The notes under the pieces are model-generated. The model did not search any database. It had not been told where the DNA came from and saw only the letters and a list, made by a program, of their open reading frames with translations. The position numbers and the translations under genes are program-made. From the NCBI RefSeq assembly GCF_016756495.1, contig NZ_AP023243.1:6204501-6268500 (forward strand): a stretch of DNA of 64,000 nt, in the 5' to 3' direction. Below are positions 9,345 to 18,876 of this stretch, piece after piece. The stretch is from Mesorhizobium sp. 113-3-3. GTDB taxonomy: Bacteria > Pseudomonadota > Alphaproteobacteria > Rhizobiales > Rhizobiaceae. Position 1 is the first letter of the stretch; each line of letters begins with the position of its first letter.

Positions 9345-9396
9345 CTCTTGTATCTCCTGTTCGTTGCGACAATCGCCTGTCGCGCTCGCCGGTTCG

Positions 9397-9410
9397 TTGC
9401 GTTGGATCAA
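9397..9410. promoter_or_regulatory. degenerate FixK/FNR-type box TTGCGTTGGATCAA
   Basis: One half (ATCAA) is perfect and the other is TTGCG. The centre is 59.5 bp before the GTG of the acyl-CoA synthetase (- strand) and 105 bp before the P-type ATPase ATG (+), so it may serve either or both. The same TTGCG-N4-ATCAA form recurs at 14860. Confidence 0.5.
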
Positions 9411-9508
9411 AGCCTCCCGGCATAATCGGATTACACATTGCGCACATTGCACGCGCTCGTCGGCGCCTGCGAAATTGGCGAGCAGCGTTCAAAATCGGGA
9501 AGCATCGC

Positions 9509-11362
9509 ATGAACGAGTCCACCCTGCGACGCGCATTGCTGGTCATTGCCATCCTGGGTCTCGCCCTCGGCATCGGCGTCTGGCGAACCGGGCTCGGTCC
9601 TCTTGAGGCCGACACGATCTGGACGATAGCGACTTTGCCCGTGGTAGCGGCTCTCGCCATCTCCATTCTGCGTGATTTCTGGATCGGCCGCTTCGGTGTC
9701 GACGCGATTGCGCTGGTGTCGATGTCGGCCGCGCTGCTTCTTGGCCAACCGTTGGCTGCAGTGGTGGTCGCCATCATGTATGCCGGAGGCACCGTGCTCG
9801 AGGATTTTGCGCGCGGCCGCGCGGAGCGGAACCTCAAGGCACTCACCGACCGGTCGCCGCGTGTCGCTCACCGGACCTCAACGCCAGGGGCCGAGACCAT
9901 CGCCGTCGAAGAGGTTGCTGTCGGCGATGTGCTTTTGGTTCGCGCAGGCGAACTGCTCCCTGTCGACGGCATTTTGCTTGATGCTTCGGCCTCACTCGAC
10001 GAGTCGGCCGTCACAGGAGAGCCGCTGCCAGAACGGCGCAGCGCAGGGGATGTGCTGCGCAGCGGCACCGTCAATGCCGGCGAGACCTTCAGCATGCGGG
10101 CCTCTGCCGTCGCGGAACAAAGCACCTATGCCGCGATCGTGCGCATGGTCGCTGCAGCGCAGACCGCTAAATCCCCGTTCATTCGCATGGCCGACCGCTT
10201 TGCCCTGTTCCTTCTGCCGGTCACGTTGCTGGTTTCCGGCGCGGCCTGGTATGTTTCCGGCGACCCAATCAGAGCGCTTGCGGTGTTGGTCGTCGCCACG
10301 CCCTGTCCGCTCATCCTCGCCGCGCCCGTGGCCTTTATCGGCGGTGTGTCGCGCGCAGCACGTGCCGGCATCCTCATGAAAGGCAGCGCGGCTCTGGAAG
10401 CGCTTGCACAAGTCCGAACCGCGATCTTCGACAAGACCGGCACCTTGACCATCGGCGGCGCGGAACTCCTCGAGATCGAAGCGGCACCCGGCTGTGACTC
10501 GGACCATCTGCTGCAGCGGTTGGCATCGCTGGAACAAGCCTCGCACCATGTGCTTGCCGACTCGATCATCCGGGCGGCGCACGGCCGGCAGTTGATCCTT
10601 TCTCATCCGCGCGATGTCCGCGAGCATCGCGGAGCCGGACTGAAGGGCTGTGTCGACGATATGTCGATCGCGGCGGGGTCTCGGGCTCTCGTACTCGCCG
10701 AAAAGCCGTTGCCCGGCTGGGCGAAAGGCGGTGAGGACCGCTACCGGACCGAAGCGGTGCTGAGGGTCTTTGTTTCACTCGACAACCAGCTTGCAGGCGT
10801 TTTTACCTTCGGCGATGCCGTGCGCGCCGATGCACAAGAGACGCTTGTCAGTCTGCGGTCGGCCGGCATCAGGCGTATGGTCATGCTGACGGGCGATGAC
10901 AGTACGGCAGCAAATCGTATTTCTTCCAGGCTGGACCTGGATGTTGTCGTCGCTGATGCCGTTCCCGCGGATAAGGTGGCGACGGTCGAAGCCGAGAAAG
11001 CCTTGGGACCGACAATGATGGTCGGCGACGGCATCAACGATGCCCCGGCGCTGGCGGCCGCTACGGTCGGTATCGCCATGGGCGAACGTGGAGCGACGGC
11101 CTCTTCCGAGGCCGCCGATGTCATCGTTCTCGCCGGCCGGCTGGCGCCCGTCGCCGACGCCGTGCGGATTGCCCAGCGGACGCGCGCGATCGCCCTGCAG
11201 AGCATCGTCGTCGGGCTGGCGCTGTCGGCCCTGGCCATGCTTGCGGCTGCCATGGGGCAGATCACGCCGGTAGCAGGCGCATTGCTTCAGGAAGGCATCG
11301 ACGTGGCGGTTATCGTCAACGCGCTGCGCACTCTTGGCGACGGACGTCTCCGGCGCGCATAG
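9509..11362 (+). CDS. P1B-type heavy-metal-translocating ATPase
   Basis: The 617-residue inner-membrane ATPase has an A-domain TGEP loop, an intramembrane metal-site motif TPCPL (T264-L268), the phosphorylated D308 in DKTGT and a hinge GDGINDAPA. It lacks N-terminal CxxC metal-binding domains. TPC rather than CPC or SPC suggests the P1B-5-like group; S. meliloti Nia, a Ni/Fe exporter induced in nodules, is the family reference from memory. Substrate is inferred only. The ATG at 9509 is chosen where the similarity begins. Thioredoxin and MgtC/DUF4010 genes follow in the same direction with gaps of 27 and 14 bp. Confidence 0.92.
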   Translation: MNESTLRRALLVIAILGLALGIGVWRTGLGPLEADTIWTIATLPVVAALAISILRDFWIGRFGVDAIALVSMSAALLLGQPLAAVVVAIMYAGGTVLEDFARGRAERNLKALTDRSPRVAHRTSTPGAETIAVEEVAVGDVLLVRAGELLPVDGILLDASASLDESAVTGEPLPERRSAGDVLRSGTVNAGETFSMRASAVAEQSTYAAIVRMVAAAQTAKSPFIRMADRFALFLLPVTLLVSGAAWYVSGDPIRALAVLVVATPCPLILAAPVAFIGGVSRAARAGILMKGSAALEALAQVRTAIFDKTGTLTIGGAELLEIEAAPGCDSDHLLQRLASLEQASHHVLADSIIRAAHGRQLILSHPRDVREHRGAGLKGCVDDMSIAAGSRALVLAEKPLPGWAKGGEDRYRTEAVLRVFVSLDNQLAGVFTFGDAVRADAQETLVSLRSAGIRRMVMLTGDDSTAANRISSRLDLDVVVADAVPADKVATVEAEKALGPTMMVGDGINDAPALAAATVGIAMGERGATASSEAADVIVLAGRLAPVADAVRIAQRTRAIALQSIVVGLALSALAMLAAAMGQITPVAGALLQEGIDVAVIVNALRTLGDGRLRRA

Positions 11363-11389
11363 TATGTGACCGAAAGTTGGTGACAGGCC

Positions 11390-11839
11390 ATGGCAGAGCA
11401 AAATTTGGTGGTTTGCTGCGAATGCGGCGGCGTCAACCGCTTGCCACCCGCCCGCAACGCGCGGGAGGCAAAATGCGGAAAGTGCGCAAGCAGACTGTTT
11501 TCGGGTCACCCGCTGGACGTTGACGCGACGTCGTTCGACCATCAGGTTGCGCGCAGCAGCATCCCCGTTGTCGTCGACATCTGGGCACCCTGGTGCGGCC
11601 CCTGCAAGGCGATGGCACCCGCATATGAGGCGGCTGCGAGCGAGTTGGAGCCGCATGTCCGCTTGATAAAGCTCAATTCCGACAATGAGCAGGCCGTCGC
11701 GGCAAGGCTCGGCATTCGCGGCATCCCGACGATGATTATGTTTCATGGCGGGCGCGAAGTCGCGCGCATATCGGGCGCAATGACGGCAGGCCAGATCGTC
11801 AGGTGGGTTCGCGACCGCCTGCCGACAGTTGCCGCCTGA
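11390..11839 (+). CDS. trxC: thioredoxin 2-like protein with N-terminal zinc ribbon
   Basis: The 149-residue cytoplasmic protein has an N-terminal zinc-binding pair, CCECGG and CGKC (residues 9-30), followed by a thioredoxin fold with active site WAPWCGPCK and cis-Pro GIPTMI. This is the TrxC (thioredoxin 2) architecture; it reduces protein disulfides and is relatively resistant to oxidation through zinc redox chemistry. It sits between the P1B ATPase and an MgtC-like gene, probably in one operon, and may protect metal-handling or oxygen-sensitive proteins. Confidence 0.93.
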   Translation: MAEQNLVVCCECGGVNRLPPARNAREAKCGKCASRLFSGHPLDVDATSFDHQVARSSIPVVVDIWAPWCGPCKAMAPAYEAAASELEPHVRLIKLNSDNEQAVAARLGIRGIPTMIMFHGGREVARISGAMTAGQIVRWVRDRLPTVAA

Positions 11840-11853
11840 CAGTCCGCACGCCA

Positions 11854-13104
11854 ATGGATCCGCTCATTTCCCGGCTTGGACTGGCGCTGGCGATAGGTCT
11901 CCTCGTCGGCCTGGAACGTGGCTGGCAGGAGCGCGATGCGCCTGATCGCAGTCGCACGGCCGGAATTCGCACATTCGGCATATCGGGCCTGCTCGGCGGC
12001 GTTCTCGCCGCACTCGCCAATGCGCTCGGCGCGGTGTCGGTACTGGTCGGCGGGTTCATCGCTTTTGCGGCAATTTTCGCCTGGTACAAGGCGCGAGAAG
12101 CTGCCCACGACGAGGATTTCAGCGTCACGAGCGTGATCGCGGGCCTTGGCGTTTTCGCGCTTGGCGCGCTCTCTGTCGCCGGCGATTATCGTGCCGCCGC
12201 AGCCGGTGGGGCGGCATTGGCGGCACTCCTGGCCAGCCGTGAGCTCCTGCACGGTCTGTTGAAGCGACTGACCTGGGTCGAGCTCCGCTCAGCACTGATC
12301 CTGGCGGTAATGACCGCGATCGTCTTGCCCTTGCTGCCAAACCGGACACTGGACCCGTGGGGCGGTTTCAATCCATGGGAAGTCTGGTTCCTGACGGTGC
12401 TGATGGCCTCGATCTCTTTTGCCGGGTATGTCGCTGTTCGCATCCTGGGAACGACGCGTGGCCTGCTGGTCAGTTCGCTCGCCGGCGCGATCGTCTCTTC
12501 CACTGCCGTCACCTTGGCGCTTGCCCGCAACGCCGTCTCGGCGAGCAACGCAGTGCCGCTCGCAGGGGCAGCTTCGCTGGCTGCGATGGTTTCGGTGCTC
12601 CGCGTCTGCGTGGTGATTCTGATCATCGAGCCAAGCGTGTTCGCGCCGGTCGGCGTTCCGGCGATTGCCGCGGCGCTGGCCTTCGCCGCCTGCGGGGCAT
12701 TGATGCTGTCTCGCGGCAATGGCGATGGCGAAAGTGGCGCTGTCGCGCGCAATCCATTCGAATTGGGTCCGCTGCTGCTGTTCGCCCTGCTCTTCGCGTT
12801 TGTCGCGACCGCGAGCGCTGGTCTGGCCGCGCAATTCGGCGGGCGCGGCCTGCTGGCAACCTCGGCGCTGGCAGGCACGTTCGATGTCGACGTCTCGGTG
12901 CTCGGTGCGTTGCGGCTGATCAGGCATTCGGTGCCCGTGGAGACGGTAGGCAAAGCGGTACTCGCGGCGTTGGCGGCAAATGCAATTGGCCGTTTGCTGC
13001 TCGCAATTTCTGCCGGTCCGGTCAGCTTCTGGCTGCCATTGGCCGCGGCAACCCTCGTCGCCGCGACTATCGGCATCGGCGCCATGTTGTTGACCGGCTT
13101 CTGA
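11854..13104 (+). CDS. MgtC/SapB-DUF4010 membrane protein
   Basis: The 416-residue polytopic inner-membrane protein has about 11-12 hydrophobic helices. The N-terminal part has the MgtC/SapB-like LAIGLLVGLERGWQER and TAGIRTFG motifs; the C-terminal part is DUF4010-like. The ATG at 11854 begins 14 bp after trxC. The function of this family is not established; Mg2+ limitation or membrane-potential effects are known only for true MgtC. The FixK box at 13129 lies just after this gene and serves the next operon. Confidence 0.88.
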   Translation: MDPLISRLGLALAIGLLVGLERGWQERDAPDRSRTAGIRTFGISGLLGGVLAALANALGAVSVLVGGFIAFAAIFAWYKAREAAHDEDFSVTSVIAGLGVFALGALSVAGDYRAAAAGGAALAALLASRELLHGLLKRLTWVELRSALILAVMTAIVLPLLPNRTLDPWGGFNPWEVWFLTVLMASISFAGYVAVRILGTTRGLLVSSLAGAIVSSTAVTLALARNAVSASNAVPLAGAASLAAMVSVLRVCVVILIIEPSVFAPVGVPAIAAALAFAACGALMLSRGNGDGESGAVARNPFELGPLLLFALLFAFVATASAGLAAQFGGRGLLATSALAGTFDVDVSVLGALRLIRHSVPVETVGKAVLAALAANAIGRLLLAISAGPVSFWLPLAAATLVAATIGIGAMLLTGF

Positions 13105-13128
13105 AGAGCGCGAGATTTCGAGCGATCT

Positions 13129-13142
13129 TTGACACGGATCAA
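13129..13142. promoter_or_regulatory. FixK/FNR-type box TTGACACGGATCAA
   Basis: TTGAC-N4-ATCAA has one mismatch to the palindromic consensus. Its centre is 54.5 bp before the ATG at 13190, a class II geometry with a leader of about 13 nt. Confidence 0.75.
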
Positions 13143-13189
13143 GGTCAGCCGCCGCAGCCACGCTAAGATACTCCACAAAGGAGTACACC

Positions 13190-13576
13190 ATGACCAGTCC
13201 GCAGGATCTCACCCCGAAATTCCGCCACGTCCGGCTGTTGCTTGCCCGCGAAAAAGGCCACCCGGGAGGCGATCGCGAAGAGGGCTATGACGTGCTCGCT
13301 CCCTTGACCGGCGAAGGCAAGATCGATGCCGAGGAATGGAGGTCGCACCGGGCTTCCTGCCGTGTGCGCCGCTTCCGCACCGGCGAGGAGGATCTGATCG
13401 GCCGGCTGAGGCGCAAGCCCGGCGGCCAGTGGTTTTTCGACTATGCTGACGGCGACCGCGACGACGAAATCGGCTTCCATCTCGGCGACGAGCGATTCGT
13501 GACCGGTGAGTACGTCTCGATCGAACGCAACGGCGCCATGCACACCTACCAGGTGGCAAGGGTCGAGCGCCCCTGA
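13190..13576 (+). CDS. conserved hypothetical protein
   Basis: This 128-residue soluble, charged protein begins MTSPQDLTPKFRHVRLLLAR and has strand-rich segments GQWFFDYADGDRDDEIGF and GEYVSIERNG. No signal peptide, membrane segment or known motif is visible. The AAGGAG at 13179 sets the start. It is followed 33 bp later by a flavodoxin-fold oxidoreductase gene, probably in the same FixK-controlled transcript. Function unknown. Confidence 0.8.
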   Translation: MTSPQDLTPKFRHVRLLLAREKGHPGGDREEGYDVLAPLTGEGKIDAEEWRSHRASCRVRRFRTGEEDLIGRLRRKPGGQWFFDYADGDRDDEIGFHLGDERFVTGEYVSIERNGAMHTYQVARVERP

Positions 13577-13609
13577 CGCTGCACCACTACCGGCCCTTGG
13601 GAAGAGACC

Positions 13610-14203
13610 ATGTCGATGCGGCGTATCCTGATTGTGGTCGGCCATCCCGACCCGTCCCCGGACCGGCTCTGCCGCGGTCTTGCCAAGGCCTATGGCGAAG
13701 GCGCGGAAGAGGCTGGTCACACGGTGCGCAGAGTCGATCTGGCGGCGATCGATTTTCCCATGCTGCGGACAATGCAGCAGTTTGAACACGGCAAAGTTCC
13801 TGACGAACTGAAAGAGGCCGCGGAGGCGATCGTGTGGGCCGAGCACATCGTCTTTGTCTTCCCGCTGTGGCTGGGCACGATGCCGGCATTGCTCAAGGCT
13901 TTCCTCGAACAGGTCATGCGGCCGGGAACGGCTTTCGCTTACCCGGACAAGGGCGGCGGTTTCACCAAGACACTGCTTCGCGGCCGCTCCGCGCGCGTCG
14001 TGGTGACGATGGGCATGCCCTCCACCCTTTACCGGCTTTGGTTCCTTGGCCACGGCATCGCCGGTATGCGGCGCAGCATTCTGCATTTTGTCGGCATCAG
14101 TCCCGTGCGCGAGACCTTGTTCGGCATGGCCGCCGGTGCAAGCGATGCGACCCGAACGAAATGGATCCGGCAAATGCGTGCACTGGGAGAGCGGGCCAGG
14201 TAA
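13610..14203 (+). CDS. NAD(P)H-quinone oxidoreductase-like flavodoxin-fold protein
   Basis: The 197-residue protein is of the MdaB/KefF/NQO type. It has the N-terminal FMN/FAD-binding strand-loop ILIVVGHPDPSPDRLC, a central FPLWLGTMPALLKAFLEQV motif typical of this family and a GRSARVVVTMGMP strand. It probably reduces quinones or other electrophiles with NAD(P)H. It is the second gene after the FixK box at 13129. The exact substrate cannot be told; a potassium-efflux ancillary subunit is unlikely without a kef gene nearby. Confidence 0.88.
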   Translation: MSMRRILIVVGHPDPSPDRLCRGLAKAYGEGAEEAGHTVRRVDLAAIDFPMLRTMQQFEHGKVPDELKEAAEAIVWAEHIVFVFPLWLGTMPALLKAFLEQVMRPGTAFAYPDKGGGFTKTLLRGRSARVVVTMGMPSTLYRLWFLGHGIAGMRRSILHFVGISPVRETLFGMAAGASDATRTKWIRQMRALGERAR

Positions 14204-14283
14204 CGCTTGGCGGTCGTCGTCGCGGCAGCGGCCTAGCCTTGTTAAGCATCTCGTTTCGTCGAAGGACTGCCTGGGTTCTGGGC

Positions 14284-14781
14284 CTATGGATCAACGGTGA
14301 ATTCGGTCCACATGCCGGCTCCATAGTGACCCGGTACGTTGCAGATAAGCAGGTATTTTCCGGCCTTCAATTCGACGGTCAATGTGCCTGATTTGCCAGG
14401 ATCAAGTTCCGAAACCTCGCCCTTGTCGCCCGCCTTGTCTTCGTCGACCCGGTTCTCGGCCTCAACGTACGGAAGCGGCTTGCCGGGATCGGCAAGGTAC
14501 ATCACGATCATTTCGTGGATGGTGTCCTTGGAGTCATTCTTCACATTGAATGTGACCTCTCCGGCCTTTACCGCACCTGGCAAAGCCTTGATCCCCATGG
14601 TCGCCTTGGCGAGATCGAAGCCTGGCGTTGCATAGGCAAGCCCCATCGGCATCTCCGTACTCGCGCCCTTGTCCCACAGCGAGATTTGGACAAGCGAAGC
14701 AGCCTGGACGGCGCCGGCACTGCCGGCCATGAGCATCGCCGCCGCGAGCCCGAGCGCTGCTCTCCTCGACATGGTTTTCAT
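14284..14781 (-). CDS. periplasmic cupredoxin (plastocyanin/azurin-like)
   Basis: The 165-residue precursor has a signal peptide with twin arginines (SRRAALGLAAAMLMAGSAGA), so Tat or Sec export is possible. The type 1 copper ligands are a histidine in TIHEM and the cluster CNVPGHYGAGM (Cys, His, Met). It is probably a small blue-copper electron carrier, or a copper-binding protein of the periplasm. It is divergent from a PepSY/cytochrome b561 pair, and a TTGCG-type FixK-like box lies 85 bp upstream of its ATG. The neighbours suggest a periplasmic electron-transfer set. Confidence 0.9.
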   Translation of the reverse strand: MKTMSRRAALGLAAAMLMAGSAGAVQAASLVQISLWDKGASTEMPMGLAYATPGFDLAKATMGIKALPGAVKAGEVTFNVKNDSKDTIHEMIVMYLADPGKPLPYVEAENRVDEDKAGDKGEVSELDPGKSGTLTVELKAGKYLLICNVPGHYGAGMWTEFTVDP

Positions 14782-14859
14782 CGTGATCCTCTTTCAGGAT
14801 GGCAGCAGAAGCGCTCTACATCCTGGCCGTCATCCTGCTTGCGGCATCACCCGCCGTCC

Positions 14860-14873
14860 TTGCGCCAGATCAA
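14860..14873. promoter_or_regulatory. degenerate FixK/FNR-type box TTGCGCCAGATCAA
   Basis: The ATCAA half is perfect and the other half is TTGCG, as in the site at 9397. The centre is 85.5 bp upstream of the cupredoxin ATG (14781), giving a leader of about 44 nt if it is class II. Confidence 0.45.
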
Positions 14874-15037
14874 ACCGATCGGTGCGAGCCCGATCGGCGG
14901 TGCCGACCCAGCTGTCAGCCAGTTGTCAGGTTGAACGGGTTATTTCGACCGATGACGGTCAAATCGCCGTCTGACAGGTCCGATCGAAATCCCACCCGCA
15001 GGCGCAAGATCGGCGCCCAATCCCGAATGGAGCCATT

Positions 15038-15316
15038 ATGTATCGCACACTCGTCCTCGCCGCTCTCGCTGGCATGATTGCAGGACCAGCGCTCGCCGCC
15101 GGCGGCAGCTGCAGCACCGCCCCGAAATCACAGTTCAAGCCCAAAGCAACGCTCGAGGCGCAATTGACCGGCGAAGGGCTCACCGTCCGCCAGATCAAGG
15201 TCGAGAAGGGTTGTTATGAAGTCTACGCGGTCGACAAGGCCGGCAAGAAGGTGAACCTGGCCTACAATGCCGAGACCCTTGAAAAGCTCGACAATGCCGA
15301 AGCCGGCGAAAACTGA
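15038..15316 (+). CDS. PepSY-domain periplasmic protein
   Basis: The 92-residue precursor has a signal peptide (TLVLAALAGMIAGPALA) and a PepSY-like domain, with LTGEGLTVRQIKVEKGCYEVYAVD followed by a strand-rich tail, as in small secreted PepSY proteins paired with cytochrome b561 or two-component genes. Two cysteines (CSTAP and GCYEV) could form a disulfide. Its 3' end overlaps the start of the cytochrome b561 gene by 23 bp, so the two are translationally coupled. Confidence 0.85.
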   Translation: MYRTLVLAALAGMIAGPALAAGGSCSTAPKSQFKPKATLEAQLTGEGLTVRQIKVEKGCYEVYAVDKAGKKVNLAYNAETLEKLDNAEAGEN

Positions 15317-15890
15317 TCGAAACGTTTCCATAGCCGCGGACGCGCAACCATCGCCGCAGATGGTGCGCGTCTGGGACCGGGCCGTGCGGAGTTTCCACTG
15401 GGCGCTTGTGCTCAGCTTCGTCACGGCCTGGCTCACCTCCCATTCCTCCGAGGACATTCACCATTGGGCCGGCTACACCGCTGCCGCGCTGGTCGCAATG
15501 CGGCTCCTATGGGGTGTTCTGGGCACGCCCTATGCACGGTTCTCTCAATTCGTGCGCGACCCGGCGACGGTGCTACGCTATTTCTCGGCAATACTGAGCG
15601 GTCGCGAAGCCCGCTACATCGGCCACAACCCGGCCGGCGGCGCAATGGTGGTCGTGCTGATCGCGGCGATGGGGTCAACCGCATTGACCGGTTGGCTGAT
15701 GACAACGGACGCCTATTTCGGCGTGTCGTGGGTCGAAACGGCGCACAGCCTGAGCGCGCACGGCCTACTTGTGCTGGTCCTTTTCCATATAGGCGGCGTC
15801 GCGCTGGCAAGCTTTCGCCATCGCGAAAACCTGGTATGGGCGATGATCACCGGGCGAAAACGCAAAGCCGAGCCGGCGGACATCGCCTGA
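15294..15890 (+). CDS. cytochrome b561 (di-heme b-type)
   Basis: The 198-residue membrane protein has four helices with histidines in RSFHWALVLS, IHHWAGYTAA, AHSLSAHGLL and LFHIGGVAL, matching a bacterial b561 / Ni-hydrogenase cytochrome b-like domain. The ATG at 15294 overlaps the PepSY gene; an internal ATG at 15360 (MVRVWDRAV) lies closer to where similarity starts and could be the true start. It likely receives electrons from quinol for a periplasmic acceptor such as the neighbouring cupredoxin or an unknown partner. Confidence 0.9.
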   Translation: MPKPAKTDRNVSIAADAQPSPQMVRVWDRAVRSFHWALVLSFVTAWLTSHSSEDIHHWAGYTAAALVAMRLLWGVLGTPYARFSQFVRDPATVLRYFSAILSGREARYIGHNPAGGAMVVVLIAAMGSTALTGWLMTTDAYFGVSWVETAHSLSAHGLLVLVLFHIGGVALASFRHRENLVWAMITGRKRKAEPADIA

Positions 15891-16086
15891 CGACCTACCA
15901 ATAGACCAAATCCGATTTGCGCCCTGGCTAATTTCGGGGGGCGCAAGTCGGTCGCTCCTTGTTCAACATGGCCCTGGAAGCGCGCGATGCGACAAGGGCG
16001 GCGCGGACAAGATAAGAGCCGGCATTGGTGCGTCGACCCAGAAGCCGGAACACCCAGCGCCACTCTTTTTATTCAACAACCACTTA

Positions 16087-16100
16087 TTGACCCGCATCAA
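16087..16100. promoter_or_regulatory. FixK/FNR-type box TTGACCCGCATCAA upstream of arcDABC
   Basis: TTGAC-N4-ATCAA is centred 71.5 bp before the arcD ATG, so a class II promoter would give a 30-nt leader. FNR/ANR control of arginine deiminase operons is known in other bacteria. Confidence 0.8.
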
Positions 16101-16164
16101 AGCTGCCGGGCCTATCTTCCTGTCTATTGCCTCCCATCAGAGCCTTCAAATTGGGGAGAGCATC

Positions 16165-17631
16165 ATGACTACGGCTGATTTCAACATCCCTGCTGCGAAA
16201 GTCGCGACCGCGGAGCCAACGAAACTTCGATTGGGGTCCCTGACCGCATTGGTGATCGGTTCCATGGTAGGCTCCGGTGTGTTCAGCCTGCCGCAGAACA
16301 TGGCTGCTGGTGCTGGTCCCCTCGCCATCCTGATTGGCTGGGCGATCACTGCGGTCGGCATGCTGGCCCTGGTCTTCGTCTATCAATCGCTTGCGACGCG
16401 CAAGCCCGATCTCGATGCCGGGCCCTATGCCTACGCCAAGGCCGGTTTCGGCCCCTTTATCGGCTTCAACAGCGCCTGGGGCTACTGGATCAGCGCCTGG
16501 GTCGGCAACGTCTCCTACGCGGTGATCGTGTTCAGCGCCCTGTCCTACTTCTTTCCGGCCTTCGGCGATGGGAACACCTGGCAGGCGGTGCTTGGCGCAT
16601 CGATCCTGCTGTGGCTGATCCATGTCTTGATCCTGGCCGGCATCCGGCAGGCCGCCGTTGTGAACCTCATCGTCACGGTTGCAAAGATTGCTCCGATCGT
16701 CCTGTTCGTCGGGGTTGTTGCCGTCGCCTTCAAACTGCAGGTCTGGTCGCTCGACTTCACCGGTCTCGGCAACGCCAGTCTTGGCTCGATCACCGCGCAG
16801 GTGAAGAGCACGATGCTGGTGACGCTCTGGGTGTTCATCGGAATTGAGGGCGCCAGCGTCTTTTCCGGCCGGGCGGAGCACCGCAAGGACATCGCCACGG
16901 CGACAGTTCTCGGCTTCTTCACCTGCCTCGCGCTCTATGCCCTGGTGTCGTTGCTGTCGCTCGGCATACTGAGCCAACCCGAACTTGCGACATTGAAGAA
17001 CCCTTCAATGGCCGGTGTTCTGGAGGCCGTTGTCGGCCCCTGGGGCGCCATCCTCATCAACATCGCGCTCGTCGTATCCGTGGTCGGCGCCTTCCTGAGC
17101 TGGACGCTGCTTGCGGCCGAAATTCCGCATGTCGCCGCCAAGGACGGGACAATGCCGAAGTTCTTCGGCCACGAAAGCGAACGCGGCGTGCCGTCGACCT
17201 CGCTCCTGATCACCAACTTGCTCGTCCAGGCTTTCCTGGTGATCACTTTGTTCGCGCAAAGCACCTATCAGGCGCTGTTCTATATCGCGTCGGCCGCCAT
17301 TCTGGTTCCTTACATCTTTTCTGGAGCTTACGCGGCCAAGCTCGCGCTGACCGGCGAGAGCTACAAACCTGGCGAGGGCCGCGCCGGTCCGCTTTTTGCG
17401 GGATTGCTGGCAACGGTTTACGGGCTGTGGCTCGTCTATGCGGCGGGACCCGCATACCTGTTCATGTGCGCGATCCTCTATGCGCCGGGGATCATCTTCT
17501 TCATCTGGGCCCGTCGCGAAAACAAGCAGCGCGTGTTCCATACCGCCGAGGCCGCCCTCGCCGGAACCCTCATCGCGGTCGCCATCCTCGCCGTCTACGA
17601 GATGTGGACCGGCGCCGTCAGCCCACTTTGA
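16165..17631 (+). CDS. arcD: arginine/ornithine antiporter
   Basis: The 488-residue APC-superfamily transporter has about 12-13 helices. The first helix carries the APC signature [13 protein letters not shown]. It exchanges external arginine for ornithine without net energy cost, feeding the arginine deiminase route encoded directly downstream. The ATG at 16165 follows GGGGAGAG at good spacing; the longer upstream reading would overlap the FixK box. It is the first gene of arcDABC, with arcA 13 bp after its stop. Confidence 0.93.
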   Translation: MTTADFNIPAAKVATAEPTKLRLGSLTALVIGSMVGSGVFSLPQNMAAGAGPLAILIGWAITAVGMLALVFVYQSLATRKPDLDAGPYAYAKAGFGPFIGFNSAWGYWISAWVGNVSYAVIVFSALSYFFPAFGDGNTWQAVLGASILLWLIHVLILAGIRQAAVVNLIVTVAKIAPIVLFVGVVAVAFKLQVWSLDFTGLGNASLGSITAQVKSTMLVTLWVFIGIEGASVFSGRAEHRKDIATATVLGFFTCLALYALVSLLSLGILSQPELATLKNPSMAGVLEAVVGPWGAILINIALVVSVVGAFLSWTLLAAEIPHVAAKDGTMPKFFGHESERGVPSTSLLITNLLVQAFLVITLFAQSTYQALFYIASAAILVPYIFSGAYAAKLALTGESYKPGEGRAGPLFAGLLATVYGLWLVYAAGPAYLFMCAILYAPGIIFFIWARRENKQRVFHTAEAALAGTLIAVAILAVYEMWTGAVSPL

Positions 17632-17644
17632 AGGGATTGGCTCG

Positions 17645-18859
17645 ATGACGAAGCTGGGTGTCCATTCCGAAGTCGGCCGTCTGCGCGAGGTGATGGTCCA
17701 TCGCCCAGATCTGAGCCTGCGCAGGCTGACACCGGAAAACTGCAAGGCGCTGCTCTTCGACGACGTGCTGTGGGTCAAGCGGGCTCGCCAGGAACACGAT
17801 GTCTTCGTCGATGCGCTGCGCGAACGCGGCGTGCTGGTGCATGCCTTCGGGGAACTCCTGGCCCAGACAATGAGCCTGGCCAGGGCCCGCGACTGGCTTC
17901 TTGACCGCCGGGTCCATCCAGGCGTCGTCGGACTCGACATGGTCGACGAGTTGCGCGGATGGCTCAACGAGATGCCGCCGGAGCAACTGTCGTCTTACCT
18001 TGTCGGGGGCATTGCGCGGGCGGAGCTTCCTTTCGAGCCCAAAGGGCTGACCGGAAGGACGCTCGCCCCTCAGGATTTCGTACTGCCGCCGCTGCCGAAC
18101 CAGCTGTTCACACGCGACAGCTCCTGCTGGATCTACGGCTCGGTCTCGGTCAATCCCATGTACTGGCCCGCGCGGCGCCCGGAAGCGGCCAATGTCGAAG
18201 CCGTCTACCGGTTCCATCCCCGCTTTCGCGACAGCGGCATACCTTTCGTCTCGCCGGACCTGGGCTCCGGCACCAGCCTGGAGGGCGGTGACGTCATGCC
18301 GATCGGGGGCGGAACAGTTCTCGTCGGCATGGGCGAGCGCACCACACCGCAAGCGGTAGGCGATCTCGCGCGCAACCTGTTTGCTGCCGGCGAAGCCACG
18401 CGCGTGATTGCCGCCTTGATGCCCCGCGACCGCAGCTTCATGCATCTCGACACTGTCTTCACCTTCTGCGACCGCGACCTTGTCACCCTGTATCCGCCGG
18501 TGGTCGACCGGTTGCGCACCTTCTCGCTGCGTCCGGGCGATGCAGAGGCGGCGGTCGAGGTCATCGATGAGACAAAGCCCTTCACGACGGTGGTCGCCGA
18601 GGCCCTTGGGCTGAAGACACTACGCATCATCGCCACGGGCGGCGACCGCTACGAGGCCGAGCGCGAGCAATGGGACGATGGAAACAATGTCGTCGCGGTC
18701 GAGCCCGGCGTCGTGATCGGATACGACCGCAACGTCTACACCAACACGCTTCTGCGCCGCGCCGGCATCGAAGTGATCACCGTCGAGGGGGCCGAACTCA
18801 GCCGCGGTCGCGGCGGCGGCCACTGCATGACCTGTCCCATGGCGCGCGACCCGATCTGA
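17645..18859 (+). CDS. arcA: arginine deiminase
   Basis: It hydrolyses arginine to citrulline and ammonia. The 404-residue length is normal for the family. Visible motifs are the N-terminal [26 protein letters not shown], the EGGDV substrate site, MHLDTVFTF with the catalytic histidine region, and the nucleophilic cysteine in GGGHCMTCP close to the C-terminus. The start is at 17645 behind AGGGA. It is the first enzyme of the arginine fermentation route; ammonia release also buffers acid. Confidence 0.97.
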   Translation: MTKLGVHSEVGRLREVMVHRPDLSLRRLTPENCKALLFDDVLWVKRARQEHDVFVDALRERGVLVHAFGELLAQTMSLARARDWLLDRRVHPGVVGLDMVDELRGWLNEMPPEQLSSYLVGGIARAELPFEPKGLTGRTLAPQDFVLPPLPNQLFTRDSSCWIYGSVSVNPMYWPARRPEAANVEAVYRFHPRFRDSGIPFVSPDLGSGTSLEGGDVMPIGGGTVLVGMGERTTPQAVGDLARNLFAAGEATRVIAALMPRDRSFMHLDTVFTFCDRDLVTLYPPVVDRLRTFSLRPGDAEAAVEVIDETKPFTTVVAEALGLKTLRIIATGGDRYEAEREQWDDGNNVVAVEPGVVIGYDRNVYTNTLLRRAGIEVITVEGAELSRGRGGGHCMTCPMARDPI

Positions 18860-18876
18860 CCAGAAAGGATTCTCCG

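Noticed and set aside
14949..14962. Possible FixK box before the PepSY gene (CCGATGACGGTCAA)
   Set aside because: Only the GTCAA half fits; the other half has two mismatches, so it is indistinguishable from chance.
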